DNA from: Corynebacterium kroppenstedtii
GTDB taxonomy: Bacteria; Actinomycetota; Actinomycetes; Mycobacteriales; Mycobacteriaceae
Length of the DNA: 64,000 bases
NCBI RefSeq assembly: GCF_003243515.1
Contig: NZ_QFRA01000003.1
Coordinates: forward strand, 1-64,000
Direction: 5' to 3'
In this document: piece by piece, positions 53,001 through 64,000 of the stretch
Position numbering within the stretch: position 1 is the stretch's first letter
Layout of the letters: each line of letters opens with the position of its first letter
Translations under genes and position numbers: made by a program
Notes under the pieces: generated by a model
What the model saw: the letters and a program-made list of their open reading frames with translations, nothing else
Databases searched by the model: none
Told to the model about the DNA's origin: nothing

Positions 53001-53056
53001 GGGGTCGTTCCTTTCATACATGTGACGGTACTTATTCTTGACGGTACTTTTCGGAT

Positions 53057-53644
53057 TTATTTATGTGTTTCAGCCGATCCAGCAGTTTGGACGCCGCCTA
53101 TGCCACGTTCCGAGGCCACTTCCTTTAACGCTTTCCGCAGCTTTTTTCTTCCGCGGTGAAGGCGACTCATCACCGTTCCCACCGGGGTACCCATCACATG
53201 AGCGATCTCCTTATACGGCATCCCGTCAACGTCGGCATAGTAAACAACCATCCGATTGTCCTCGGGAAGATCCATGAGAGCATCACGGATACGCTCGTCG
53301 GGAATTTTCTTTAGAGCTTCAGCCTCGGTCGACTCCAGCCCCGTCGAGTCATGCTCCGCGTTGGCGGCCAATTGCCAATCGGTGATCTCATCAGTCGGCG
53401 ATTCCGTCGGCCGGCGCTGGGCCTTGCGGTAATCATTGATGTACGCATTCGTCATAATGCGGTACATCCAGGCCTTCAAATTCGTGCCTTCTTTAAAGGA
53501 CCCGAAATTGCGATACGCCTTCATATACGTTTCTTGAACAAGGTCTTCCGCGTCCGGTGGATTCCGTGTCATCCGCAGCGCACCCGCATAGAGCTGGTCC
53601 AACAGCGGCATTGCTTGCTCTTCAAAATCGGCTTGATTAGCCAC
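53057..53644 (-). CDS. sigH: ECF sigma factor SigH
   Basis: 195 residues from GTG 53644; AGGAGG lies 6 bases upstream and would be inside the gene if the frame began at 53659. Region 2 (LYAGALRMTRNPPDAEDLVQ, ETYMKAYRNF, FKEGTNLKAWMYRIMTNAYI) and region 4 (LPEDNRMVVYYADVDGMPYK, EIAHVMGTPVGTVMSRLHRG) are typical of the SigR/SigH group controlling thioredoxin, mycothiol and heat-stress genes. A clear self-controlled GGAAT/GTT promoter was looked for upstream and not found. Confidence 0.95.
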   Translation of the reverse strand: MANQADFEEQAMPLLDQLYAGALRMTRNPPDAEDLVQETYMKAYRNFGSFKEGTNLKAWMYRIMTNAYINDYRKAQRRPTESPTDEITDWQLAANAEHDSTGLESTEAEALKKIPDERIRDALMDLPEDNRMVVYYADVDGMPYKEIAHVMGTPVGTVMSRLHRGRKKLRKALKEVASERGIGGVQTAGSAETHK

Positions 53645-53903
53645 AGAGAACCTCCTCACGACGTGTACCTTGAAGACTCTCTTCTGTGCTTAGACTCACG
53701 AACGAGCCGCGTCGGCACGCATCCTGGTTGCCAGCGGGACGGCGCGATTGGTTATTCCCAATCACCAGCCAAGTTCCCGACATCGATCGACACAGAACAG
53801 TCGCAACATTCGCAGTCATCGTTCCTTATCGTAACCGACATGATCGTAATCGACATGCCCCCACCGTGTATTTACTTTCGGTGGCGGTGTACAAATAGCA
53901 GCC

Positions 53904-54467
53904 ATGAGTGGCAAGAAGGGGCACGGGAAAGCAGCGTCAGGGAAGAAAACAGGCCGAGCCGCGACGCCCACATTACAAGTGTGCGCAGATGCCGGCATCG
54001 ACCACGAGGTTCGGGAATTCGACCATCACACCACCAATTACGGCGAAGAAGCCGCCGAGATGCTGGCGAGTGAAGGAATCGAAGCCGACCAGATTTTCAA
54101 AACCCTGCTCATCGGCCTCGCTGCCGGGAAAGAACCCAAACCTGAACTGGCGGTAGCGGTTGTCCCCGTCACGGGGAGGCTGTCCCTCAAACACACCGCC
54201 GTCACTTTGAAGGAACGCGGATACGGGCACGGGAAAGCCAGCATGGCCAAGCCCAAGGATGCAGAGCGCAGCAGCGGATATATCACGGGCGGGATCTCTC
54301 CGCTCGGCCAAAAGCATCGCCTTCCTACCGTTATCGACGAAACCGCCCTCCTTTGCGACACCATGTACGTCTCTGGGGGCAAGCGCGGCCTCGATATCGG
54401 CCTATCCCCGCAAGACCTTATTTCACTCACCGACGCCACCACCGCCGACATACTCGAAGGCCACTAG
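53904..54467 (+). CDS. ybaK: Cys-tRNA(Pro)/aminoacyl-tRNA deacylase YbaK
   Basis: 187 residues. A Gly/Lys-rich leader precedes the YbaK editing domain: YGEEAAEMLASEGIEADQIF, KTLLIGLAAG with the invariant Lys, VAVVPVTGRLSLKHTAVTLK, SSGYITGGISPLGQKH and DIGLSPQDLISL. The enzyme removes cysteine from mischarged tRNA-Pro. It is divergent from sigH. Confidence 0.92.
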   Translation: MSGKKGHGKAASGKKTGRAATPTLQVCADAGIDHEVREFDHHTTNYGEEAAEMLASEGIEADQIFKTLLIGLAAGKEPKPELAVAVVPVTGRLSLKHTAVTLKERGYGHGKASMAKPKDAERSSGYITGGISPLGQKHRLPTVIDETALLCDTMYVSGGKRGLDIGLSPQDLISLTDATTADILEGH

Positions 54468-54534
54468 GTGCGCTGCTGGGGTCCGCGCCTTTTTCGGCCC
54501 CACGCGGAACCAACTCCCGCCATGACGCACTTCT

Positions 54535-56028
54535 ATGCAGTGCCCCGCCGATAATGCAACAATGACAACCGTGAAAGCGCAGTCACCCGACATCCCACTG
54601 TGGGAGGCCCCCACTCCCCGACACCCTGTCACCGCCACCGTGACCATCCCCGGTTCAAAATCCATGACCAACCGGGCGCTCATTCTCGCGGCACTGGCGT
54701 CGGGCCCCTCCACCATCACAGGTGCGCTGCGCAGCCGGGACACGGACCTCATGATCGCCGCATTGCGAGCCATGGGGGTCACTATCGAGGAGAGCGATTC
54801 GTCGGCAGACTCATCGTCCGACTCTTCGGCAACAGACAATAATTGCCGACGAACACCACCGGCATCTCTTTCCCTCCTCGTCACGCCGACGCCTCAACTG
54901 CACGGAGCAACTGTCGACTGCGGACTTGCCGGGACGGTTATGCGTTTCCTGCCTCCCGTCGCGGCTCTTGCCGACGGGCCAGTTCTTATCGACGGCGACC
55001 CGCACGCGCGTAAACGCCCGCTACGAACCATGGCCGACGCGCTGCGTCAATTGGGCGTCACCGTCGAGGGCGACTCGCTTCCGCTGCGGATTGAGGGGGC
55101 GTCGGCATCGTCGGATGCGCACTCGTCGCCCGAGAATCCGTACGCGTCACACGTCGGCACTACTGAGGGACCGCGCGGGGGAGCTATCCGTATTGATGCG
55201 TCGTCAAGCTCGCAATTTATTTCGGGGCTGCTGCTCTCGGCGGCGCGCTTCACTCATGGGATTACGGTGACGCATACGGGGGCTACGCTCCCCTCGCAGC
55301 CGCACATCGAGATGACTATAGACATGCTGCGGGACGTGGGTATTGACGTCACGATGCCGGAACCTCACACGTGGCAGGTTGCGCCTGGTGAGATTCAACC
55401 GAACCGGTGGGTCATTGAGCCCGACCTGTCCAACGCCACCCCTTTTATGGCCGCCGCAGCAGTCACGGGCGGGCGCGTCGCCATCCCGAACTGGCCGACC
55501 AAGACAACGCAGCCGGGAGACCAATTCCGCACCATCTTGGACGAGATGGGAGCCCACTGCGACCTCGTCGACCACGATCTCGTCGTCACCGGTCCTGATG
55601 CGCCCACAGACGGTCGAGCATCCGGCACCGGCCTGACCGGAATCACGATGGACCTCCACGACATCGGTGAGCTCACTCCCACCATCGCGGCGCTCGCGGC
55701 GCTCGCGGACACCCCCTCCCACCTGTACGGAATCGCTCACCTTCGCGGACACGAAACCGACCGGCTTCACGCCCTGGCCACCAACATCAACGCACTCGGC
55801 GGCCAGGTCGAGGAAACCGACGACGGCCTCATCATCACCCCGTCCCCACTTCACGGCGGCATCTGGCCCACCTACGACGATCACCGCATGGCCACAGCCG
55901 GGGCCGTCATCGGTTTGGCCGTGCCCGGGGTTCGCGTCGAAAATATTGGGACTACTTCGAAAACGTTCCCCGACTTTGCACGAACGTGGCTGACAGCCAC
56001 GAATTCTGCAGAAGGCGGCCCTGAATGA
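54535..56028 (+). CDS. aroA: 3-phosphoshikimate 1-carboxyvinyltransferase (EPSP synthase)
   Basis: 497 residues (ATG 54562 is an alternative start). EPSP synthase is the sixth step of the shikimate pathway. Substrate-binding blocks are PGSKSMTNRALILAALA, CGLAGTVMRFLPPVAALADG, SSQFISGLLLSAARF, DLSNATPFMAAAAVTGGRVA, LRGHETDRLHALATNINALG and the end DHRMATAGAVIGLAVPG. An extra Ser/Asp-rich loop (about residues 85-105) and a long variable loop around residue 185 make it some 50 residues longer than usual. The stop overlaps the rsgA start by 4 bases. Confidence 0.95.
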   Translation: MQCPADNATMTTVKAQSPDIPLWEAPTPRHPVTATVTIPGSKSMTNRALILAALASGPSTITGALRSRDTDLMIAALRAMGVTIEESDSSADSSSDSSATDNNCRRTPPASLSLLVTPTPQLHGATVDCGLAGTVMRFLPPVAALADGPVLIDGDPHARKRPLRTMADALRQLGVTVEGDSLPLRIEGASASSDAHSSPENPYASHVGTTEGPRGGAIRIDASSSSQFISGLLLSAARFTHGITVTHTGATLPSQPHIEMTIDMLRDVGIDVTMPEPHTWQVAPGEIQPNRWVIEPDLSNATPFMAAAAVTGGRVAIPNWPTKTTQPGDQFRTILDEMGAHCDLVDHDLVVTGPDAPTDGRASGTGLTGITMDLHDIGELTPTIAALAALADTPSHLYGIAHLRGHETDRLHALATNINALGGQVEETDDGLIITPSPLHGGIWPTYDDHRMATAGAVIGLAVPGVRVENIGTTSKTFPDFARTWLTATNSAEGGPE

Positions 56029-57113
56029 GCGCACGACGACGCCCCTCACGCGACTGGGATGAAAGCGATGTCCACATTCGCCCAGGTAAAGGCTCCCGGC
56101 CACGCACGAAAGACCGCCCCTCCCACAAGAATGCGCAGTGGGGCATGGTCATCACCAAAGATCGCGGACGGTGGGGAGTTGTCCTGGACGACAAACCCGA
56201 CGACGCACGCGCCATCGTGTGCATGCGTGCCCGTGAACTCGGCCGAACCGCCATCGTCGTCGGCGACCGTGTGGGCGTGGTCGGCGACACCTCGGGAAAC
56301 CCAGGGACGCTCGCGCGGATCGTGAAACTGGCCGACCGGCGCTCCATCCTCCGACGCACCGCGGATGATAACGACCCCTACGAACGCATCGTCGTCGCTA
56401 ATGCCGATCAGCTGCTCATTGTCTCGTCCGTCGAGAATCCGCCGCCCCGGGCGGGGTTCGTGGAGCGTGCCCTCGTGGCCGCTTTCGCGGGTGGTATCTC
56501 CCCCATCCTGTGCCTCACCAAGAGCGACCTCACCGATCCCGCACCCTTTGCGCACGAATTCAAAGATCTCGACATCCGCATCGTCATCGCCGGACAAGAG
56601 GACGACATTACCGACGTCCGACGCCTGACGCGCGGGCATGTCACGGCACTCATCGGGCACTCGGGCGTCGGCAAATCGACCCTGGTCAACCGCCTCGTGC
56701 CGGACGCGGACCGGGCTACCGGGGAAGTCTCCGGCGTCGGCAAGGGAAAACACACATCGACGCAATCGGTGGCCCTCCGCTTGCCCGCGAGTACTGCGCT
56801 CGCGGAGAACACTTCGCCGGAGACCTCGGACGACGAACCAGCCGACCCCGGATGGATCATTGACACCCCGGGAATTCGCTCCTTCGGCCTGGCCCACGTC
56901 GATCCCGATACGGTCATCGCCGCGTTCGAAGACCTCACCGAGCTCATCACCGAGTGCCCCCGAGGATGCACCCACATGGGGCCGCCCGCCGACCCCGAGT
57001 GCGCGCTCGATACCGTCACCGGCGCCACCGCCCGGCGCGTCCACGCGATCCGGTCCGTCCTGGAAACTCTGCGGTCAAATGACGAGTGGGACCTCAATCG
57101 GGATGACTCGTAG
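56025..57113 (+). CDS. rsgA: Small-subunit-assembly GTPase RsgA
   Basis: 362 residues with the circularly permuted G-motif order: G4 CLTKSDL comes before G1 GHSGVGKSTLVNRL, then G3 DTPGIRSFGL. An N-terminal OB-fold part (DRVGVVGDTSGNPGTLARIV) and a C-terminal zinc knuckle (ECPRGCTHMGPPADPECAL) complete the RsgA plan. The protein checks 30S maturation. Coupled to aroA by an ATGA overlap; the next gene starts 11 bases inside it. Confidence 0.93.
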   Translation: MSARRRPSRDWDESDVHIRPGKGSRPRTKDRPSHKNAQWGMVITKDRGRWGVVLDDKPDDARAIVCMRARELGRTAIVVGDRVGVVGDTSGNPGTLARIVKLADRRSILRRTADDNDPYERIVVANADQLLIVSSVENPPPRAGFVERALVAAFAGGISPILCLTKSDLTDPAPFAHEFKDLDIRIVIAGQEDDITDVRRLTRGHVTALIGHSGVGKSTLVNRLVPDADRATGEVSGVGKGKHTSTQSVALRLPASTALAENTSPETSDDEPADPGWIIDTPGIRSFGLAHVDPDTVIAAFEDLTELITECPRGCTHMGPPADPECALDTVTGATARRVHAIRSVLETLRSNDEWDLNRDDS

Positions 57114-58416
57114 TCGCCGCCTCGCCGTCCTCAGTCTGTGCGTTGCCGGAGTGGCTGCGCTCACCGGAGTATCCGCAGCATTCCTCACCATCCTTTTCCT
57201 GGCCGTCGAGAAGCTCTCTTTCGGTGCCGACGAATCCACCGCTCCCATTCCCACCGACGCCGCCTCCCCCGTCCGAATTCTGACCGTGTACATCGCGTCG
57301 GGCGTCGTCGGGAGTATGTTGTGGTGGGCCCTTCAACGCTGGGGGCGCCCGCAACCATCGGTGTTGCAGTCGCTCGATGGACAACCATCCCCGGTCCCCG
57401 AGACCAGCGCAAATGTCGCCATACAAGTGGCGCAGGTGGGTACCGGCGCATCCGTGGGGCGGGAGAACGCGCCGCGGGTCGCTGGTGCGCTATGGGCCGA
57501 CCGCGTTGCTGAATGGGCGCGCATGTCTCCCGAACTTCGTCGACTGCTTATTGCGTCGGCCGCGGGCGCGGGACTTGCCTCCGCCTATCATGTTCCCCTG
57601 GCCGGTATCGCGTTCGCCATCGAGCTGTGCGGGGTAGGCATCCGTCTTCACAAAATCATCGTCGTGAGCGCGACCTGCGTTATCGCGACTGTCATATCCG
57701 CTTTTATCGAGCCCACCGGCTTGCAATACAGCGCACCACACGTGGCCTGTTCATGGATAACCCTGCTCTTCGCCATCGTGGTTGGCGTGATCATCGGCCC
57801 TTTGGGCAGCGCCTTCCGTCACCTTGCTCGGTGGTGCCAACACTGGGCTGCTCACGACGCCCGCGTCCTGTATCGCATGCCCATCGGGTTCGCCCTGGTC
57901 GGCATCGCAGCAATGAGCCTGCCCGCTCTCGCTGGCAACGGAAAATACGCGGCTGTCTCCGCGTTTGATGCCTCGATGGGGTGGAAAGCTCTTGCGTTGT
58001 TGTGTGCACTCAACATCCTCGTCACGCTCATCAGTCTCACCAGCGGAGCATTCGGCGGGATCCTGACCCCGAGCTTCTCTATCGGCGTGATGGCGGGGGC
58101 ATTAGCGGGCGTCGCTCTCGCAGCCGCCATGGGCACCGTCGGAAGTGCAATAAGCACGCCCGACATTCTCACTGAAAATGTCCACGGGACACCGATCCTC
58201 GCCTGCGCTGTCCTCGGCGGGGCAGCCTTCCTCGCCACGGCACAACGCGCTCCCCTCTTCGCACTCCTCGTCACCGTGGAATTCACGGGACAAGGACTCG
58301 CCAGCATCCCTGCCATCGCGCTCGCGGTGATCGTCGCAAGTCTGCCGCTCATCTACCCCACATTGAGTAAAAAATGTCGCACAGCAAGCACCTTTTCTTT
58401 CTTGACACGCCAGTGA
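57103..58416 (+). CDS. ClC-family chloride channel/transporter
   Basis: 437 residues from ATG 57103. About ten hydrophobic helices; VGTGASVGRENAPRVAGALW is the GxxxGREGP-type anion site with the gating Glu kept but with Asn-Ala instead of Gly-Pro after it. HVPLAGIAFAIELCG and SGAFGGILTPSFSIGVMAGA are the other pore helices. The C-terminus lacks CBS domains. It overlaps the rsgA end by 11 bases and is followed 17 bases later by a damaged second ClC gene. Confidence 0.88.
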   Translation: MTRSRRLAVLSLCVAGVAALTGVSAAFLTILFLAVEKLSFGADESTAPIPTDAASPVRILTVYIASGVVGSMLWWALQRWGRPQPSVLQSLDGQPSPVPETSANVAIQVAQVGTGASVGRENAPRVAGALWADRVAEWARMSPELRRLLIASAAGAGLASAYHVPLAGIAFAIELCGVGIRLHKIIVVSATCVIATVISAFIEPTGLQYSAPHVACSWITLLFAIVVGVIIGPLGSAFRHLARWCQHWAAHDARVLYRMPIGFALVGIAAMSLPALAGNGKYAAVSAFDASMGWKALALLCALNILVTLISLTSGAFGGILTPSFSIGVMAGALAGVALAAAMGTVGSAISTPDILTENVHGTPILACAVLGGAAFLATAQRAPLFALLVTVEFTGQGLASIPAIALAVIVASLPLIYPTLSKKCRTASTFSFLTRQ

Positions 58417-58433
58417 ACCCTTAACCTATTTTC

Positions 58434-59889
58434 ATGTGGTGGCGCAGGGTGGTGAACAACTGGCAACAGAGAAACATGCATGCCACCGACTCGTCGTGCA
58501 AACACCCACTTCGTACCCGCTTGCGGTCGTACTCCATCGCGTCCGCCGGCGATGATGATATTTCGCAATTCCCGCCCGTGCCCACCTCCAGCGTCTCACG
58601 GTCCCCCATCGGACTCGTCGCCGTCTACGCCACGATCATCGGGATTATCGTGGGAGCGTTCATCGCCGGGGTGGCCCAACTGATCTTGTTCACCGAGCGG
58701 TTGGTGTACGGCTCCGACCATCAACACGAGATATCTCCCCTCGATTCGCTCGGCCCCACCATCAATCTGCTCATTCACCTCGTGGCCGTCGGATTCATCT
58801 CCGGGGTCGGGTGGGCCGTGCTGCATTGGCGATCCACCCGGCGCGTCTCTATCCCCCAGGCCATGCATGGCAGCGTCGTTCCACCTACCCTTGGCCGGTG
58901 CGTTGTTCACCATCGAGCTGCTCCTGGTGTCCGCCTCCGTGCGAGCAGTCGTGACGACGATGACCTGTTCGGTGGTCGCGACGACGGTCTCGGGCCTCCT
59001 GGGCGCACCGCGAGTCACCTATAACGCGGCACAGTTAAACGAAAGCGCGCTGACCTTGCTCTGCGCTGTTGTCGTCGGCTCGATAGCCGGCCTGGCCGGC
59101 GACTATTTCGCGCACCTGGCTCATCGGGCATCCGCGCGGCCGGTGTCGGCACGCTGGCAATGGCTGGCCACGACAGGCGTGATGACCATCGTCGGGGTTC
59201 TGTCCCTCTTTTTCCTGGGATCCAGCGGTAATGGTGCGTACTCCGCCAACCTTGCGCTCACCGCGCGGGTGACACTCGGCGGGGCCATCGCGGTCGTCGT
59301 CATCCGCCTGGCGGTGACCTGCGCGAGCTTCTGGGCGGGCACAGTCGGAGGGATCCTGACGCCCTCCTTCGCCTTGGGCGCGTTACTCGGATGCGTGTTG
59401 GGCTACGCGGGACAATGGATGTTCCCCAGCGTCGACCCGCGTGCGTGCACACTGTTGGGAGCGGCCGCATTCCTCTCGACGACGATGGCCGCACCGTTAT
59501 TTGGGCTGGTCGCAGCCGTCGAGTTCACCAATCAGGGTGCCGACGGTTACCTCGCCATGTTCGTCGCCGTCATTGCTGCAGCACTCGCTGTCCGCGCCAC
59601 CCAGAAGGGCCAGAATTGGCTATTCCGGCGCACGGTCACACCCAATAAGGCTGGCGTCGCTACTGCTCAGCACGGGCCCTTTGCCGACGATATGCGGTCG
59701 CAAAAGGCTGCTCGACCGTCACGAAGCACCCACACCACAGAGCCAGGGTGGCATCGGGTTGAAAAGGTGACGGAGGACAGCGCCCAGGATCAGGGCACGC
59801 ACTCTCCGTCGGCAGGATCTACAAAAGCTGAACCACCATCGGCAGCTCCTGAGGGTCGTACCACGCGAGATCATGATCCTCGCAGTTAG
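58434..59889 (+). pseudogene. Second ClC-type gene with internal deletion and frame change
   Basis: The first part (58434 to about 58865) encodes an N-terminus and two TMs (LVAVYATIIGIIVGAFIAGV; LIHLVAVGFISGVGWAVLHW) up to VSIPQAM. The second (from 58867, another frame) resumes at MAASFHLPLAGALFTIELLL and carries FWAGTVGGILTPSFALGALL and the remaining helices plus a polar tail. Comparison with the gene just upstream shows that about 70 codons, including the GREGP-type anion site, are missing at the junction. The 3' part could still be translated but would lack the ion-selectivity site. Confidence 0.8.
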
Positions 59890-60325
59890 CCAGGAGATGC
59901 TCCGCATCGTCGTCGCCCAGGTCGGCTTCATCAATGACGCGTAACGCCTGCGCTGTATCCTCTTCAGCCTGTTTGACATCGATATGAATGGACGCAAGAT
60001 CGTCGGCAGATAATGTCGGTGGGTCCAAACGGACCGTTGATTCACCCGCCGTCGGGTCCGGAGTCACTGTGGACTCATCTACCTCGAAAGTGAGGATGAC
60101 ACGGCGGTGAGGAAAGCGGTCCTCGTCCCCCACCGAGAGCAGCCGCAAGGAGGCCCGGCCTGCATCTAAATACGCCTGGTAGCCGAGCTCTTCGTCGTCA
60201 CCCGAGGTGAAGTACTCGCGCAGTGCCGGGGTAACGGCAAAAGCTACGCCGCTACGTACCGGCATAGATTTGTTCTCCGCCAGCTCCTGCAACGTACTGA
60301 ACGTGGCCGGCACGTAAATCCGCAT
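59819..60325 (-). CDS. Small conserved protein, DUF6912-like
   Basis: About 168 residues starting MRIYVPATFSTLQELAENKS; the longer start at 60349 is less likely. Blocks AFAVTPALREYFTSGDDEEL, GYQAYLDAGRASLRLL, RRVILTFEVDE and LASIHIDVKQAEEDTAQALR fit a small actinobacterial family seen near aroA; no function is known. Its 3' end overlaps the convergent ClC remnant by 71 bases. Gap to the HAD gene upstream is 10 bases. Confidence 0.78.
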   Translation of the reverse strand: MRIYVPATFSTLQELAENKSMPVRSGVAFAVTPALREYFTSGDDEELGYQAYLDAGRASLRLLSVGDEDRFPHRRVILTFEVDESTVTPDPTAGESTVRLDPPTLSADDLASIHIDVKQAEEDTAQALRVIDEADLGDDDAEHLLANCEDHDLAWYDPQELPMVVQLL

Positions 60326-60335
60326 TGTTGCCAAC

Positions 60336-60746
60336 CTAGAAGTCACCATCCAGACCGAACAAGCCCGTCACCTGCACAACCGTCCGGTCAAACTGCTGGT
60401 ACAGCACCCCGACCATGCCGGATTCGACAGCACCCTTGACGTTTTCAATCGAATCGTCCACCAGAACACAATCATTCAGGGGAAGTTCGATGGCGTCGGC
60501 GGCTGCCTGGAAAACTTCCTCCGACGGCTTATCCGCCCCGACTTCGCCAGAAAGGACGACGGCATCGACAGTGCCGGAGCGTTCCCACTCGCGAATGGGA
60601 TCTGCTTGGGGTCCGCCGGGATCATTCGACAAAATAGCGGTGGCCACGCCATTTGCTTTCGCTGCTTGGAGCAGGGCGCGCCACCGGTCCGCGTCCTCCT
60701 CGGACACGTCTAAAACGCCACAATAATCCACAATCAAACCTCTCAT
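60336..60746 (-). CDS. HAD-superfamily hydrolase, small
   Basis: 136 residues with HAD motif I MRGLIVDYCGVLD, where the nucleophile Asp is present but the DxD acid/base Asp is replaced (DYCGV). Motif II is TAILSNDPGG, motif III Lys in GADKPSEEVF, and motif IV CVLVDDSIENVKGAVESGM. There is no cap domain of note. Substrate unknown; the missing second Asp suggests reduced phosphatase activity or a different reaction. Cotranscribed with the gene at 59819. Confidence 0.82.
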   Translation of the reverse strand: MRGLIVDYCGVLDVSEEDADRWRALLQAAKANGVATAILSNDPGGPQADPIREWERSGTVDAVVLSGEVGADKPSEEVFQAAADAIELPLNDCVLVDDSIENVKGAVESGMVGVLYQQFDRTVVQVTGLFGLDGDF

Positions 60747-60853
60747 GTCGCACTATCGTAACCGAACTTCGGGTTCGATGCCCTGTCTCAGTGTGGGCGT
60801 GGCATATATCGCGCCGGATGGAACCATGAGCGCATTTTTACGTCAAACCAAGT

Positions 60854-61510
60854 ATGAACACCGCAACCACCATGAACTCAGCAGTTGAAGAAGCGATAGC
60901 GACCGGGGCGAGTGCCGTAGTCCCCTCTCAGGCCCAACATGTCACTGAACCGGGCTGGTTAGTGCCCATCCCCGGGTTCACCTTGTTGCATCACGTCACC
61001 AGCCGCGTGGCTATGGATGCCACGGAATACGCCAATGATCACGCGGACACCAGCGGGTACATGGACACCGTCAAATACGTAAGTAATCCCCCAGCACAGC
61101 CTGCTCTACTCGACCCGACGCCATCCGAAACCAGTTACTCACCGATTCCTCTGGCAACCCCCACGGCCGTGATCCGAAGACTCGTCACCATCGCGCTAGA
61201 GACCGCAAGCGGTCACCGGCCACCATCCAAATTATCCCCCGACGATTTCGCCCCCGTGGTTCGGCAATCACTCACCACGCTATCCCGACTAAGCACCAGC
61301 CCCCACGCACCCATCGTGGCAGGACGGCTCATCATGGTTCACTGCTCGACGAATGAGGCGGAAGGAGAGCGCCCCCGCTTTGTCGAATTCTGCGGAACGT
61401 GGCAAGCACGACTCCCGCGGTCGCACCAGCCAGGACGGGTGCGAATACTGGCTGGTAAAGCGGCCAAAACCCGGACGTCCTACCGAATAACAACACTCCG
61501 GTTCATGTGA
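60854..61510 (+). CDS. Rv3235/DUF6459-family protein
   Basis: 218 residues. The variable Ala/Pro/Thr-rich N-terminal half is followed by the conserved C-terminal part TAVIRRLVTIALETASGHRP then PSKLSPDDFAPVVRQSLTTL, and GRLIMVHCSTNEAEG, VEFCGTWQARL and the basic end. This pattern fits the small Rv3235 family located near secA in actinobacteria. Function unknown. Convergent with secA. Confidence 0.75.
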   Translation: MNTATTMNSAVEEAIATGASAVVPSQAQHVTEPGWLVPIPGFTLLHHVTSRVAMDATEYANDHADTSGYMDTVKYVSNPPAQPALLDPTPSETSYSPIPLATPTAVIRRLVTIALETASGHRPPSKLSPDDFAPVVRQSLTTLSRLSTSPHAPIVAGRLIMVHCSTNEAEGERPRFVEFCGTWQARLPRSHQPGRVRILAGKAAKTRTSYRITTLRFM

Positions 61511-61518
61511 ACGTCCGG

Positions 61519-61537
61519 GCCCTCCACGCGGGAGGGC
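61519..61537. terminator. Hairpin between convergent Rv3235-family gene and secA
   Basis: GCCCTCC (61519-61525) pairs with GGAGGGC (61531-61537) around ACGCG. It lies in the 33-base gap between the convergent stops and follows the stop of the plus-strand gene by about 9 bases. No T-tract. Confidence 0.45.
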
Positions 61538-61543
61538 AATCAG

Positions 61544-64000
<2,457 letters not shown>

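Noticed and set aside
53660..53903. SigH-type promoter (GGAAT - about 18 - GTT) upstream of sigH
   Set aside because: GGGAATAACC and GGAACGATG occur on the right strand, but no GTT lies at the required distance.
55204..56103. 299-codon open frame on the minus strand inside aroA
   Set aside because: Opposite a well-supported aroA; Arg/Gly/Val-rich composition typical of a mirror frame and no family signs.
56046..57044. 332-codon open frame on the minus strand inside rsgA
   Set aside because: Mirror of rsgA, whose G-motifs and zinc knuckle are unmistakable.

Overview
This window looks like the chromosome of a Corynebacterium (Actinobacteria, order Mycobacteriales). The evidence is the gene set and order: ssrA-smpB-ftsX-ftsE-prfB, whiB1-rshA-sigH, adnA/adnB, uvrD2, UPF0182/YlbL, aroA-rsgA and secA. 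It also has a tmRNA tag ending in QRDYALAA, a 24-residue actinobacterial bL37 gene and moderately high G+C codon use. The species cannot be fixed from sequence alone; a lipophilic Corynebacterium of medium G+C would fit.

Layout. 1-4867: 5' part of ssrA, a membrane protein with Pro/Trp repeats, then smpB, ftsX, ftsE and prfB, all on the minus strand. 4915-6657: a tandem fusion of two inositol-monophosphatase-type domains, the second resembling histidinol phosphatase HisN. 6704-14131 is a cell-surface region: a secreted trypsin-like protein lacking its expected catalytic Asp, a giant OafA-type acyltransferase with about 470 residues of low-complexity N-terminus, and three consecutive genes for related small secreted beta-rich proteins, one with an internal duplication. 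14616-20391 is a decayed mobile element inserted at the initiator tRNA-Met gene and bounded by a 45-bp direct repeat. It holds an integrase remnant, a broken family-B DNA polymerase, three small genes, a hairpin-rich oriT-like stretch, mobC, a broken relaxase, a recombinase tail and one intact-looking cargo gene of the ClbS/DfsB family.

20555-47611 is a conserved actinobacterial block: UPF0182, a PPA1309-like gene, a YhgE/Pip-ABC pair, a PDZ/Lon-like protease, a zincin, a BluB-CobT fusion, a YgjP-like metallopeptidase, a TOMM/E1-like protein, uvrD2, a K+ channel, adnB and adnA, TIGR02569, DUF3152 and DUF3107. This order resembles Rv3193c-Rv3208A of M. tuberculosis, with a few insertions and without nudC. 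47748-61510 continues with a DEAD-box helicase, a beta-propeller-like membrane protein, whiB1, bL37, rshA-sigH, ybaK, aroA-rsgA, two ClC genes (the second broken by an internal deletion), a DUF6912-like gene, a HAD gene and an Rv3235-family gene. The window ends inside secA on the minus strand.

Functionally, the ordinary parts cover trans-translation and ribosome recycling, division (FtsEX), double-strand-break resection (AdnAB), redox-stress control (SigH with an unusual RshA), cobalamin lower-ligand activation and protein export. The parts most worth attention are the three-gene secreted family, the tRNA-integrated element with its replacement terminator and ClbS-like cargo, the RshA that lacks two zinc/redox ligands, and several fusions or degenerate catalytic motifs.
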